DNA from: Pseudoalteromonas ostreae | GTDB lineage: Bacteria > Pseudomonadota > Gammaproteobacteria > Enterobacterales > Alteromonadaceae | Assembly: GCF_018069805.1 (NCBI RefSeq) | Contig: NZ_JAGPYN010000026.1 | Span: forward strand, 1 to 61,820 | Reading direction: 5' to 3' | DNA length: 61,820 bases | In this document: piece after piece, positions 26,221 to 34,456 of the stretch | Position numbering within the stretch: the first letter of the stretch is position 1 | Layout: the number at the start of each line of letters is the position of its first letter | Notes under the pieces: model-generated | Database searches by the model: none | The model's input: the letters and a program-made list of their open reading frames with translations, nothing else | Told to the model about the DNA's origin: nothing | Position numbers and translations under genes: made by a program

Positions 26221-26477
26221 TTAAAGCGCTTCTGGAGCAATCCAGCGGCGCCCACTTATCCACGCACTACCGATTACTTCATGCCAGTAACTTGTGACTG
26301 CCTTTAATACTTTAGATGAGGCCACGCTGAGAAATCGTAAAAGTCAGTGGCGGCTGGAATAACATCAACGCCTTGGCTATTAAATAAATCTTTTGCACAT
26401 GCCATGTGACCTGCCAGTGCAACTTTAAAATCAACTAGAGTAGGTGCTAAAAGCTGTGCTTTATCGGCGGTATTCAT
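26221..26477 (-). pseudogene. YdcF/ElyC-like (DUF218) C-terminal remnant, frameshifted
   Basis: From ATG 26477 the minus strand reads AGHMACAKDLFNSQGVDVIPAATDF, which resembles the C-terminal signature of DUF218 envelope proteins (HMxRA...F...G..V.PAPTDF). The frame stops soon after SAWPHLK. A one-base shift at that point restores VLKAVTSYWHEVIGSAW and runs to a stop at 26221. The N-terminal half is missing. The family call is by eye. It lies between ybgI and metR; nothing else is seen in that gap. Confidence 0.5.
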
Positions 26478-26518
26478 AGCCGCAGGATTTTGTTTAATAC
26501 GCTGCGGTTAAACCTATT

Positions 26519-27406
26519 TTATCGACCGTTATTTAACTTACAGGTATTTAAAAAGTGGCGATACACTGGGTTATCTTTCATATTCTTTTTCATGGCTAAA
26601 TACATTGGACGGGTTAATCCCAGCGCGCCTAATGGAATCGACTTAATGAGCCCTTGGCTTTCATATGGTGTTACTAACCAATCCGGTAATGCTGCAACCC
26701 CCATTCCGGCACTGACAAGCTGAAAAATGAGCAGGCCTTGATCTACGGTTTTCAAGGTGCCATCAAAACGTGCATTTTGAATAAAATGTTTGAAGATATC
26801 CTGACGCTCTCGTGGAATAGGGTACGAAATAATCGTCTCGTTTTTCAAATCAAGCGCCGTTACATAGGCTTTTTTCGCTAGTTCATGATCTGGGGCAACA
26901 ATTAATTTAAGTTTAAAATCAAATAAATGTGCGTATTCAAGTTTATCTGGTTCACGAATGTCTGAAGTGAGTACTAAATCTAATTCATCACTGAGCAGAT
27001 CAGGAATAGCGTCATAACTAAAGCCGCGCTCATAATCAACTTTGATATCAGGCCAAAAGTTATTGAATTCTTTAATTGTTGGTAATAACCAATGAAAACA
27101 AGCATGGCATTCAACACTAAGTCGTAATTGTGAAATTGGTTGATTAAGACTTTCTTTTAAACGGCATTTGGTTGCTTCAACACGCGGGAGTACTTCACTG
27201 GCAAGTTCAAGTAATAGCATACCTTGAGGAGTAAAGCGCACCGGTTGAGTTTTACGTTCAAATAGTTGGCAATCAAGCTTGTTTTCTAAGTCTTTGATTT
27301 GATGTGATAAAGCGGATTGAGTCAAAAATAATTCGCGCGCAGTATTTACCAAAGAACCGGTTTCTTTCAAGGTTGCTATGGTTTTTAAGTGTTTTACATC
27401 AATCAT
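26519..27406 (-). CDS. metR: LysR-type regulator MetR
   Basis: The 295-residue protein matches MetR from the start: MIDVKHLKTIATLKETGSL, helix-turn-helix with TQSALSHQIKDLENKLDCQLFERKTQPVRFTPQG (about 28-62), then the homocysteine-responsive domain with SVECHACFHWLLPTIKEF and ELDLVLTSDI. MetR activates metE and other methionine genes in response to homocysteine. It is divergent from what was metE, now collapsed to a 73-codon remnant, so it may now serve other targets such as metH or metF elsewhere. The gene itself looks intact. Confidence 0.93.
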   Translation of the reverse strand: MIDVKHLKTIATLKETGSLVNTARELFLTQSALSHQIKDLENKLDCQLFERKTQPVRFTPQGMLLLELASEVLPRVEATKCRLKESLNQPISQLRLSVECHACFHWLLPTIKEFNNFWPDIKVDYERGFSYDAIPDLLSDELDLVLTSDIREPDKLEYAHLFDFKLKLIVAPDHELAKKAYVTALDLKNETIISYPIPRERQDIFKHFIQNARFDGTLKTVDQGLLIFQLVSAGMGVAALPDWLVTPYESQGLIKSIPLGALGLTRPMYLAMKKNMKDNPVYRHFLNTCKLNNGR

Positions 27407-27547
27407 CTTTAATAATTCTCATGGGAAAGGTGAGCTTAACTCAGATTACGGCCATACTACGCTTTTATTTAAGCATCATCAACGTCTAGATGGCTATGGC
27501 GTCTATTTTTTTACGGGAAATTTACAAGTTGACGATATGTCTTTATC

Positions 27548-27561
27548 TGGCAGCGCTGTCA
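27548..27561. promoter_or_regulatory. LacI-type palindrome in the metR-metE interval
   Basis: TGGCAGCGCTGTCA differs by one base from the TGACAGCGCTGTCA site in front of pgi. It could be a real site or a chance match. TGAATTTACCTCA at 27595-27607 is one mismatch from a MetR site (TGAAN5TTCA). Confidence 0.3.
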
Positions 27562-27694
27562 TTGTGTTTTTTTATTTTTTATAAATTATTACCATGAATT
27601 TACCTCAAGTTTGAACTGAGAAAGCATCAGTTATTTGATATAGGGGATAGGTTTGTGATTTTAGCCATCTAAATAGCTAGAAGTGAATTTAAAA

Positions 27695-27916
27695 ATGGCA
27701 CAATTACATAACTTAGGCTTTCCTCGTGTAGGTAAAAAGCGTGAACTTAAATTTGCAGTAGAATCGTACTGGGCTGGTAAAATTAACCAAGCGCAGCAAG
27801 GGGGGGAATGGGTAAACCCAGACTATGGTTTGAAAACCCGTGGTTGGGAAGAAACGCGACAAACACTTGATAATATGGTTAAAGCAACCAAAGAGTTGCG
27901 TGAGGAGCTGCAATAA
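27695..27916 (+). pseudogene. metE: metE with the middle deleted
   Basis: Cobalamin-independent methionine synthase is normally about 755 residues. Here ATG 27695 opens 73 codons: [29 protein letters not shown] is the conserved MetE N-terminus. About residue 35 this passes directly into [25 protein letters not shown], the conserved C-terminus with the WVNPDCGLKTR zinc-site region (its Cys is Tyr here). Some 90 percent of the gene is missing and the ends are joined in frame. The position divergent from metR, as in E. coli, confirms identity. The product cannot be active. Confidence 0.88.
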
Positions 27917-27936
27917 AGAACATCCCCCTACGATGT

Positions 27937-27970
27937 AAAGCCCTAACCAAACTTAGTTAGGGCTTTTTTT
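27937..27970. terminator. Terminator shared by metE remnant and DUF2897 gene
   Basis: AAAGCCCTAAC (27937-27947) pairs with GTTAGGGCTTT (27956-27966), followed by T-run. It overlaps the last codons of the convergent DUF2897 gene. Confidence 0.88.
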
Positions 27971-28103
27971 GTTGATCTGATTTGGGTTCATCTTCAGTGG
28001 TTGGTTTTTTAAAATCCATTTTTGCTGAGTGTTTGATCAGCAAAATATTACCGATAATGATTGCTAACACTAAGATGATAATGAGTATATGCCAAATTTG
28101 CAT
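27957..28103 (-). CDS. Small membrane protein, DUF2897 family
   Basis: This 48-residue gene runs from ATG 28103 to TAA at 27957. The product has one N-terminal transmembrane helix (HILIIILVLAIIIGNILLI), then KHSAKMDFKKP and a short polar tail ending KKP. The helix followed by a conserved K.SAKM.F stretch is typical of DUF2897, tiny inner-membrane proteins of unknown role in Vibrio and Alteromonadales (from memory). GAGAT precedes the start. Its 3' end lies inside the terminator of the convergent metE remnant. Confidence 0.65.
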   Translation of the reverse strand: MQIWHILIIILVLAIIIGNILLIKHSAKMDFKKPTTEDEPKSDQQKKP

Positions 28104-28302
28104 GGTGATCTCTAATGAGCCATTTATAAGTATTTAGTGTAGCAAAGATTAACAAGGTTAAAAACGTACCGTAGCAATATGAAATAGAATGATTAAATTT
28201 TTTGGTGCTAAATAGGCACTAATAAGGTGCTGGTTAGGGGCTTTTTAATCTCTTATGAACAGCGTAAATTACGCTACAAGATTTACTTAGGACTTATCAA
28301 CA

Positions 28303-28899
28303 ATGATTTCACTTGGTCGTTATTTATTATTAATCGCGCTAGTTTTTAGTGCTTCCTTGTTTGCGCAAACACAACAGTCACCTAATCAGTTATTAACTCA
28401 GGTAGGCGATCAGCTGTTTAGTGAAATTGGCAAAATAAACAGCCAAGGCACAGCGAGCAAAAGTGACATGGCACACATTGTTGATCAGTATTTAATGCCT
28501 AATATAGATGTTAAATTTGTTTCCTATAAATTATTAGGTAAGCACATTAAAGGTATCGATCGCCAACAAGCGACTGCATTTATAAGTGCAGTGGAGCATT
28601 ACTTGACCACTACCTACGCTGCTGCATTAATGAAATATACTGGGCAAGAAATAAAATTCGAAGAAAGTAACGATGCTGCAGAGAGCGAGTTTGCCACGGT
28701 TAAGACGCAAATTATTGCAGATAATGCGCCAACGATTGACTTACACTTTAAGCTTCGCCAAGGTAAAGATGGTAGCTGGAAAGTATATGATATTGTCGCT
28801 GAAGGTATTTCGTTACTCAGTGCAAAGCAAAAAGAAGTTATTCAACGAATTTCAGAAGTTGGCCTTGACCAAGTGACAGCTGAGCTTAACAGTAAGTAA
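28303..28899 (+). CDS. MlaC/Ttg2D family periplasmic phospholipid-binding protein
   Basis: The 198-residue protein has a signal peptide (about residues 1-21, ending SLFAQ) and the MlaC fold signature: MAHIVDQYLMPNIDVKFVSYKLLGKHIKGIDRQQATAFISAVEHYLTTTYAAAL, then LHFKLRQGKDGSWKVYDIVAEGISLL. MlaC shuttles phospholipids between outer and inner membranes. The usual mlaFED genes are not adjacent, so it is either a solitary paralogue or works with an operon elsewhere. It ends in a good terminator. Confidence 0.85.
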   Translation: MISLGRYLLLIALVFSASLFAQTQQSPNQLLTQVGDQLFSEIGKINSQGTASKSDMAHIVDQYLMPNIDVKFVSYKLLGKHIKGIDRQQATAFISAVEHYLTTTYAAALMKYTGQEIKFEESNDAAESEFATVKTQIIADNAPTIDLHFKLRQGKDGSWKVYDIVAEGISLLSAKQKEVIQRISEVGLDQVTAELNSK

Positions 28900-28924
28900 T
28901 CATTTCCAAGTAAGTCTCCAACCT

Positions 28925-28961
28925 AAAGCACCGTGCAGTGTTAACTGCATGGTGCTTTGTT
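28925..28961 (+). terminator. Terminator of the mlaC-like gene
   Basis: AAAGCACCGTGCAGT and ACTGCATGGTGCTTT form a long hairpin with one mismatch around a GTTA loop, followed by GTTATTTTC. Confidence 0.75.
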
Positions 28962-29159
28962 ATTTTCTTTTAAAATCACACGGTTTGGCTATAGCGTGTG
29001 GTTTTGGGTATGCTAGAATAAGCGCTTACATACCCACTGGTATCACTAATTTACTGGGGTACTTAAAATTATATTAAGCGCAGTGTCAGTTTGTAGTTGT
29101 TAAACTCTTTTACTGACCTTTGTACCGAGCAAGATAGACACTGGAGTTGTGTTTTTTTA

Positions 29160-30497
29160 ATGGAAAATGTACTTATTTGGCCTAAAGAATACCCGTTATT
29201 AGTCAAAGGACTTATTGAGCAAAACGGTGCATTTATTTTAGACGCTTTAGAAGCATGGCCAGCTTGTCGCTCGACTGAAGAAGACGATGGCGTGTGTACT
29301 ACTATACTACCGCCTATCTATTATTTAACTTGGTTAACTCCCCTTGAGCCATTCGAAGAGTGTTTTTTCCAACACATTTGCGAATATGATGAAGCCGCTC
29401 AACAGTATATTTCGGCAGCTAAAGATTACTATTTTGATAACGAATATAGCCCAGAGAGTTTGGTGTTATTACTTTGTCAACGCCTCGAAAAATATGCAGC
29501 TGTTGCATCACAAACGACGATACAAACACCCGTCACGTTATTATCTCAGTTATTCTCAAAACGTTATTTTACCATCATCGAGTTTGCGCTCAATGCAGGC
29601 AGTAAAATGAGTGCTGGAGATGCTTTGGCACTGTGGAAAGAAGTTGATTTTCGTGAACGTTTTAGCACCTTTATACCTGACTCAATCGATGACGTTAATG
29701 CGTTAAGTGAATTAGCGGCGAAAAAAGTTGCGGGCGGTAAGGATTATTTCACCTTATTGACCCAAGTATCACCAGATGTTGACTCAGTGGTGCTATTAGA
29801 ACAAGCACTGTTGGCGCATTTGCGTTTTGATACAGCTAAACAAACGATGGCGATGCGTTTTATAGAGCAAGGCGCAACAGGGACGTTGGCGGATGAAAAT
29901 GGTAAAACGGCCTTTATGTGGGCTGTTGAAAAAGGGTTTGTTAATTTAGTACAAACCTTATTAGATAAACAAGATAAAAAACAACGTGATGCCCTTGGTA
30001 ACAGTGCTTTACATTATGCGGTACTAGCAAAAAATGAACCTTTGATGGTGCTATTATTGAAGTCTGGCTATGACTTTCGTGTTCGTAACTGTGATGGCTT
30101 AAGCTGTTATCGTTTAGCAGTGAGTGTTAAAGCCAGTCAGTTAGTAAAATGCTTAGAGCGTGATTTTGGTATTAAAGAATTATCGCCTGATGGACAATTT
30201 TCGCGGATCAAAAAAGTCCATGGCCTACATGCGATAGTGACTTTGTTATTGCCGCTACAATTGTTTTTCTTTTTTGACGATACACTTGTGATTAAAAGCG
30301 AGTTGACGCTTTGCTTTACTATGTTGGCTATAGTGTGTTTCTTTTTTGCAATGAGTTTAAAGCGCTGCGCTTTATACCCGCATATTAAACACCCATGGGG
30401 GTTATTTGTACTGCGTTGTTGCTCATTGATCAGTTTAGTCGGGCAGCTAGGTTTAGCAAGTATTGTGGCATTGGCGACGTTAAGTGAAGTTGTTTAA
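29160..30497 (+). CDS. Ankyrin-repeat protein with C-terminal membrane segments
   Basis: The protein is about 445 residues. Its first 230 residues are helical and unrecognised. At about 235-335 there are ankyrin repeats: DENGKTAFMWAVEKGFVNLVQTLLDKQ and DALGNSALHYAVLAKNEPLMVLLLKSGYDF, then NCDGLSCYRLAV. The last 100 residues contain three hydrophobic segments (about 355-445). It is therefore probably an inner-membrane protein with a cytoplasmic interaction domain; partners are unknown. The open frame extends to a TTG at 29097; I chose ATG 29160, but ribosome sites are poor for both. Confidence 0.7.
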   Translation: MENVLIWPKEYPLLVKGLIEQNGAFILDALEAWPACRSTEEDDGVCTTILPPIYYLTWLTPLEPFEECFFQHICEYDEAAQQYISAAKDYYFDNEYSPESLVLLLCQRLEKYAAVASQTTIQTPVTLLSQLFSKRYFTIIEFALNAGSKMSAGDALALWKEVDFRERFSTFIPDSIDDVNALSELAAKKVAGGKDYFTLLTQVSPDVDSVVLLEQALLAHLRFDTAKQTMAMRFIEQGATGTLADENGKTAFMWAVEKGFVNLVQTLLDKQDKKQRDALGNSALHYAVLAKNEPLMVLLLKSGYDFRVRNCDGLSCYRLAVSVKASQLVKCLERDFGIKELSPDGQFSRIKKVHGLHAIVTLLLPLQLFFFFDDTLVIKSELTLCFTMLAIVCFFFAMSLKRCALYPHIKHPWGLFVLRCCSLISLVGQLGLASIVALATLSEVV

Positions 30498-30519
30498 GCT
30501 TTTTGCATGTATTGTAGAC

Positions 30520-30549
30520 AAAAAACGCGCTAATTAAGCGCGTTTTTTA
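30520..30549. terminator. Bidirectional terminator
   Basis: AAAAAACGCGCTTAATTAGCGCG-type dyad: AAAAAACGCGCT pairs with AGCGCGTTTTTT around AATTA. It separates the convergent ankyrin and DUF2069 genes. Confidence 0.88.
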
Positions 30550-30559
30550 GTTGTTAACT

Positions 30560-31024
30560 TTAGTCTTTATTATCAAATTCATGAGCCGCTTTTTCTGTTG
30601 CTAGCTCATCTTTTAGCTTTTGAATTTTTAGCCCTAACTCTTGACCACGGCGACGTGCATAATAAGTGCAACCAATAAACATCATACTGGCGAAGAGCAG
30701 CTCTAAAACGACCCATATTAGTTGTTCTTGTGCGACCCATAGCAGGGTAAAACCGTGAATGAAATAGAACATAACGATAAAGTTTGCCCATGCATACGTA
30801 TAAGGTTTATCTTGAATGATACCTTTTAGCGGCAGTAAAAGCGGCAAAATATACACAACAAAAATAAATCCATTGCTATGACCTTCTCTGGGCTCTAATA
30901 AAAACAACCAAAGTGGCATCAGCAGTAATAAGCCAATATAGCCAATTATTGCAATACGTTGAAAACGGATAGTGATAGCCTTTTTCGGCGTGAGTTGTGG
31001 GTTTAAACCGCTGTGCGATGTCAT
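30560..31024 (-). CDS. DUF2069 membrane protein
   Basis: The 154-residue protein has four transmembrane helices (about 24-130) and the DUF2069 core GKPYTYAW-like segment, here IIQDKPYTYAWANFIVMFYFIHGFTLLW, followed by a charged C-terminal tail (YARRRGQELGLKIQKL...). Its function is unknown. Its ATG overlaps the stop of the WrbA-like gene by 4 bases (31021-31024), so the two are translationally coupled, as is common for this family beside wrbA in marine gammaproteobacteria (from memory). Confidence 0.8.
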   Translation of the reverse strand: MTSHSGLNPQLTPKKAITIRFQRIAIIGYIGLLLLMPLWLFLLEPREGHSNGFIFVVYILPLLLPLKGIIQDKPYTYAWANFIVMFYFIHGFTLLWVAQEQLIWVVLELLFASMMFIGCTYYARRRGQELGLKIQKLKDELATEKAAHEFDNKD

Positions 31025-31575
31025 TGTAATTTTCTCGTGATTTTAACTAAGCGTTGTCCAACGCTTTGGCAAATTTTAATTTCGTCTTTACTTAATTGCG
31101 CGCTATTTTGTGCACCAGCAACATGGCTTGCGCCATAGGGAGTGCCGCCGGTTTGCGTTGCCAGTAATTCTGGTACTTCATACGGTACACCCATTAACAG
31201 CATACCGTGGTGCAATAACGGCAATGACAAATTAAGCAGCGTTGCTTCATTACCACCATGCATGCTACTTGATGATGAAAATACACAGGCAGGTTTATCT
31301 ATTAATTGCCCTTTTAACCATAGGTCGCTGGTGGTTTCCCAAAAAGCTTTGGCTTGTGAGGCCATCATACCAAAGCGAGTTGGAGTACCAAATGCTAACC
31401 CATCACACAGGATTAAGTCGTCTTTGCTGATCACAATATCGTGAGGTTCTCTAGCTACAAAAGTTCTTAACAGTGCAGTACCACCTTGGCATTCAATCGA
31501 CTCTGCAATTTCATGAGCCATAGCAGCAACAGAGCCATGACTTGAATGATACAACACAACAAGAGTAACACTCAT
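31021..31575 (-). CDS. wrbA: WrbA-like NAD(P)H:quinone oxidoreductase
   Basis: The 184-residue flavodoxin-fold protein binds FMN through YHSSHGSVAAMA (residues 9-20) and FGTPTRFGMMASQAKAFWETTSDLW (about 62-86), both typical of WrbA. It also has a GG-rich region (SMHGGNEATLL). WrbA reduces quinones by two electrons without semiquinone. It lies between a YfgD-like reductase gene, whose stop overlaps its ATG by one base, and DUF2069, forming a three-gene operon. It is slightly shorter than E. coli WrbA (198). Confidence 0.87.
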   Translation of the reverse strand: MSVTLVVLYHSSHGSVAAMAHEIAESIECQGGTALLRTFVAREPHDIVISKDDLILCDGLAFGTPTRFGMMASQAKAFWETTSDLWLKGQLIDKPACVFSSSSSMHGGNEATLLNLSLPLLHHGMLLMGVPYEVPELLATQTGGTPYGASHVAGAQNSAQLSKDEIKICQSVGQRLVKITRKLQ

Positions 31576-31922
31576 TAAAGTACGCTTAATACGTTTTCTG
31601 GTGGGCGACCCAGAGCGGCTTTATGGTCATTTACGACAATAGGGCGCTCAATTAATTTTGGATTGGTCACCATGGCTGCAATGAGCACGTTTTCATCATG
31701 CTCATTTTTAAGGTCTAACTCTTTGTAAATATCTTCGTTAGTACGCATTAGTTCACGTACCGAAGAAAATCCCAGCTGTTTAACTAAGATGCTGATCTGC
31801 GCATGATTCAGTGGGGTTTTTAAGTATTCGATTATCTCTGGCTGAATCGATTTTTGCTCAAGTAGGGCTAATGTTTCACGCGATTTTGAACAACGTGGAT
31901 TATGAAAAATAGTAACAGACAT
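31575..31922 (-). CDS. ArsC-family reductase (YfgD-like)
   Basis: The 115-residue protein has the ArsC signature NPRCSKSRETLALLE with Cys11, and later MRTNEDIYKELDL and RPIVVNDHKAALGRPPENV, including the Arg residues of the arsenate-binding pocket. In E. coli yfgD lies beside yfgC (bepA), and here too bepA is the adjacent upstream gene. No ars operon genes are present, so a general thiol-reductase or glutaredoxin-coupled role is as likely as arsenate resistance. It is the first gene of the operon with wrbA and DUF2069. Confidence 0.85.
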   Translation of the reverse strand: MSVTIFHNPRCSKSRETLALLEQKSIQPEIIEYLKTPLNHAQISILVKQLGFSSVRELMRTNEDIYKELDLKNEHDENVLIAAMVTNPKLIERPIVVNDHKAALGRPPENVLSVL

Positions 31923-31976
31923 AGTAACAATCCAATTTGATAAAGTAAGGCTATTTTAGGCCAAGCGACACGAGAC

Positions 31977-33437
31977 TTAAAGCCTTGCGAGCTCTTTTTG
32001 CATTTGTCGGTATTGCGTTAGCAATGCTTTGAGACGTTGTTGTTTAATTAGCTCCTGCGGCTTGACAAAGTTGAGTGCTTTTTGTACTTCATCAGCGGCT
32101 TTTAAGTAGGCACCGTATTGTGCGAGCACGTCGGCATTCGCTTCATGATAAGCGGCTAAGTTATCTTGTTTTTTATAGGCATCTGCAAGGAGTTGCATGC
32201 CTAAATTATGTTCAGGTTTTTCTAGTAAAAATAATTTTAATACTTGCACTGCAACATCGTATTGCTCAGCTTCAAGTGCTGCATTGGCATAGTTTAAGGT
32301 AATAACTTGATTGTTTGGACGATTTTCATGCAATGCGGCTAAAAACTTGACTGCCTCTGCGGCTTTTTTCTGAGCTATTAATAGATCAGTATGCGTATCA
32401 ATATAGAATAAATTTTTAGGATCAGACTTTAAAAGTTCGTCTAAAATTGGCGTCGCCTCATCGAGCTTTTTTTGATCCAATAAACTAATACCCAAACCAT
32501 AATTAAGCGCTGTTTTATTATAAAAGCTGTTTTCACGTATGAGCTTTCTAAAGAAATTCTCAGCTGCTTCTGGTGTTTGGTGGTAGCGAGCAATCACGCG
32601 GCTTTTGGCAAGATTAAATTCTAAGCTATCTGGAAGTTGACGTTTTTCAAATTGCTGTGCACGTAAGCGCACGTCAGACACGCGGCTCTCTGGTAATGGG
32701 TGAGTCAGTAAAAAAGCTGGCGGCTTGTATTTATAACGAATTTGCGCAGCGAGTTTGGTTAAGAATTCACTGGATGCGTAAGGATCAAACCCTGCATTAT
32801 TGAGCGTTTGCATACCAATTCGGTCGGCTTCTTGCTCCGCTGAACGACTATGGGTGAGTTGGCTAAATGCACTTTGTGTTTGACTCGCTGAGATAATTGC
32901 TATGCCAGCATCAGGAGACACAACGGTTGCTAAAATACCGGCAATCATACCGGCAATAGTCAGTGCACTGTTATCTTGTTGTTGTTGCATGCGACGTGCA
33001 AGGTGGCGCTGGGTTACGTGGGCAATTTCATGGCCAAGCACAGAGGCAAACTGACTTTCGTTATCGGATTGCGCAATTAAACCGGTGTGCACCCCAACAT
33101 GGCCACCATAAAAAGCAAATGCGTTGATTTCAGGGTTGTTTATCCAAAAAAATGAAAATGGAAAGCGTACATCATTGGCATTGGCAACCAGTTTGCGGCC
33201 AATTGTCGTTAAGTATTCATCAAGTACGGGATCATTAACAACGGGGGATGAGCCGCGAATTTGCATCATCATTACTTTCCCGATCGCTTGTTCTTTTTCA
33301 AGAGGCATAGCTTGCAATGCTGACGTACCAAGATCTGGTAATGTAAAATTAGTTTGTGCCTTTAATGGCTCACTGAGCAGTACACTAAACGTTAAAAGTG
33401 TACTGCATAATGTAATAAAGGCTGATTTAAGCTGCAT
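31977..33437 (-). CDS. bepA: Beta-barrel assembly-enhancing protease BepA (M48)
   Basis: The 486-residue periplasmic protein has a signal peptide (ending near LKAQT, residue 29), an M48 metalloprotease domain with HEIAH at residues 136-140, and a third ligand region SRSAEQEADRIG. The C-terminal half is tetratricopeptide-like (about 290-480). BepA helps LptD and other outer-membrane proteins fold with the BAM complex and degrades stalled ones. I chose ATG 33437 because AAGGA precedes it by 5 bases. It follows the unknown gene at 33439 with a 1-base gap. perM (divergent) and yfgD are the same neighbours as in E. coli. Confidence 0.93.
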   Translation of the reverse strand: MQLKSAFITLCSTLLTFSVLLSEPLKAQTNFTLPDLGTSALQAMPLEKEQAIGKVMMMQIRGSSPVVNDPVLDEYLTTIGRKLVANANDVRFPFSFFWINNPEINAFAFYGGHVGVHTGLIAQSDNESQFASVLGHEIAHVTQRHLARRMQQQQDNSALTIAGMIAGILATVVSPDAGIAIISASQTQSAFSQLTHSRSAEQEADRIGMQTLNNAGFDPYASSEFLTKLAAQIRYKYKPPAFLLTHPLPESRVSDVRLRAQQFEKRQLPDSLEFNLAKSRVIARYHQTPEAAENFFRKLIRENSFYNKTALNYGLGISLLDQKKLDEATPILDELLKSDPKNLFYIDTHTDLLIAQKKAAEAVKFLAALHENRPNNQVITLNYANAALEAEQYDVAVQVLKLFLLEKPEHNLGMQLLADAYKKQDNLAAYHEANADVLAQYGAYLKAADEVQKALNFVKPQELIKQQRLKALLTQYRQMQKELARL

Positions 33438-33438
33438 T

Positions 33439-34104
33439 TTATTCCTTGTTATGGTCTTCACCTAGCATAAGTTTAGCAATGTCAATTTCATCACTGCATG
33501 CTCTGCTATCTCGTTCGCACAATTGATACAATTCTTTGATTGTGACACCATCTAGCTTTACAACGTTCAATTCTCGTTGCAAAAAATTAATGATTTTATG
33601 AACTACTTTGTGTGCATGAAGAATTATCGCTTTATCTGCTTTGTCACCACGTTCAAAGTAAAAACCAATAAATTTATGTAATTGGTTTATTCGGATCAAA
33701 CTTTTCATTGATACCGGATCCCATTCATTAAACTCTATAAAGCGGTTATCTTTAACGTATTTATCTATTGTAATGTCTTTTGCATAGGGTAATGCCCATA
33801 ATTCAAAGCCTCGGTCGGTAAATACTTGGTGTAACGCAATTCTTGGCTTGTTTTCACAGTGGATCTCTCCAAGAGCGTCTTCATGACCTCCTAGTAAATC
33901 GAGATTCCAATTGCGCCTATCTATTATTCTTTTAACGGCATTGTCAAAACCGTGTTCTAATATCCCTTCTGACTCACTCACCGAAGAGGCGACAAGGTGA
34001 TAGAAGGGCGGGAGTTCGCCCCAATTTATTTGTTTTTTATACCAGTTAATTTCTTTGAGAGTTGGATTACTGGGTAGTTGCGCTTTATTATGCGTGCCAG
34101 ACAT
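33439..34104 (-). CDS. Hypothetical protein, no family recognised
   Basis: The 221-residue protein is hydrophilic, without signal peptide or membrane helix. Features include an N-terminal basic NPTLKEINWYKKQINWGELPPFYHL, a central GGHEDALGEIHCENKPRIALHQVF stretch and a His-rich helix KADKAIILHAHKVVHKII. I recognise no domain. Its stop is one base before the bepA start, so it is the first gene of the transcript and bepA's ribosome site lies in its last codons. The codon use is similar to its neighbours. A link with outer-membrane assembly would be only guilt by association. Confidence 0.6.
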   Translation of the reverse strand: MSGTHNKAQLPSNPTLKEINWYKKQINWGELPPFYHLVASSVSESEGILEHGFDNAVKRIIDRRNWNLDLLGGHEDALGEIHCENKPRIALHQVFTDRGFELWALPYAKDITIDKYVKDNRFIEFNEWDPVSMKSLIRINQLHKFIGFYFERGDKADKAIILHAHKVVHKIINFLQRELNVVKLDGVTIKELYQLCERDSRACSDEIDIAKLMLGEDHNKE

Positions 34105-34234
34105 TAACTTATCCTTACTACTAACTATGCTATAAGGATAAACTATTGCGATGCGTGTTTTAAGAAAAAGTTACATTTGTTATTAATAGTACTGATAAGG
34201 ACCGTATTATTATTTATTTTTATAGGGTAGATAC

Positions 34235-34456
34235 TTGGTTATGCTAGAGCAAGATTTGCGCGGATTTAAATGCCCGCAGCAATTTATCCAGTTTAAATTG
34301 GCTTTACGCCAAGCTGCAACTGCGAAAACCATAAAGTTTACACTTTTAGTAGATCAATCTACTCAAGATATGGAGCGCTTTTTGCAAAAAAATCATTATC
34401 AATACAAATTAGAACAACAGCGTGGGTTGTTAATCGTGGAGCTAAATAGTGTTTGA
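34235..34456 (+). CDS. TusA/SirA-like sulfurtransferase domain protein
   Basis: The 73-residue protein has the TusA fold pattern with DLRGFKCPQQF at residues 5-15; Cys11 is the persulfide-carrying position. The canonical CPxP motif is changed (CPQQ), so the second proline is missing. TusA proteins relay sulfur in tRNA thiolation and cofactor synthesis; here the altered motif makes the exact activity uncertain. It overlaps the perM start by 8 bases, so the two are co-translated. A cysteine desulfurase fusion gene lies 1.2 kb downstream. Confidence 0.75.
   Translation: MVMLEQDLRGFKCPQQFIQFKLALRQAATAKTIKFTLLVDQSTQDMERFLQKNHYQYKLEQQRGLLIVELNSV

Noticed and set aside
27548..27561. Firm assignment of a LacI operator in the metE promoter
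   Set aside because: One mismatch, far from the sugar genes, and metE is dead; kept only as a low-confidence site.
31575..31922. Arsenic-resistance operon
   Set aside because: Only a YfgD-like ArsC-family gene is present; no arsR, arsB or arsH, and the context matches the bepA neighbourhood.
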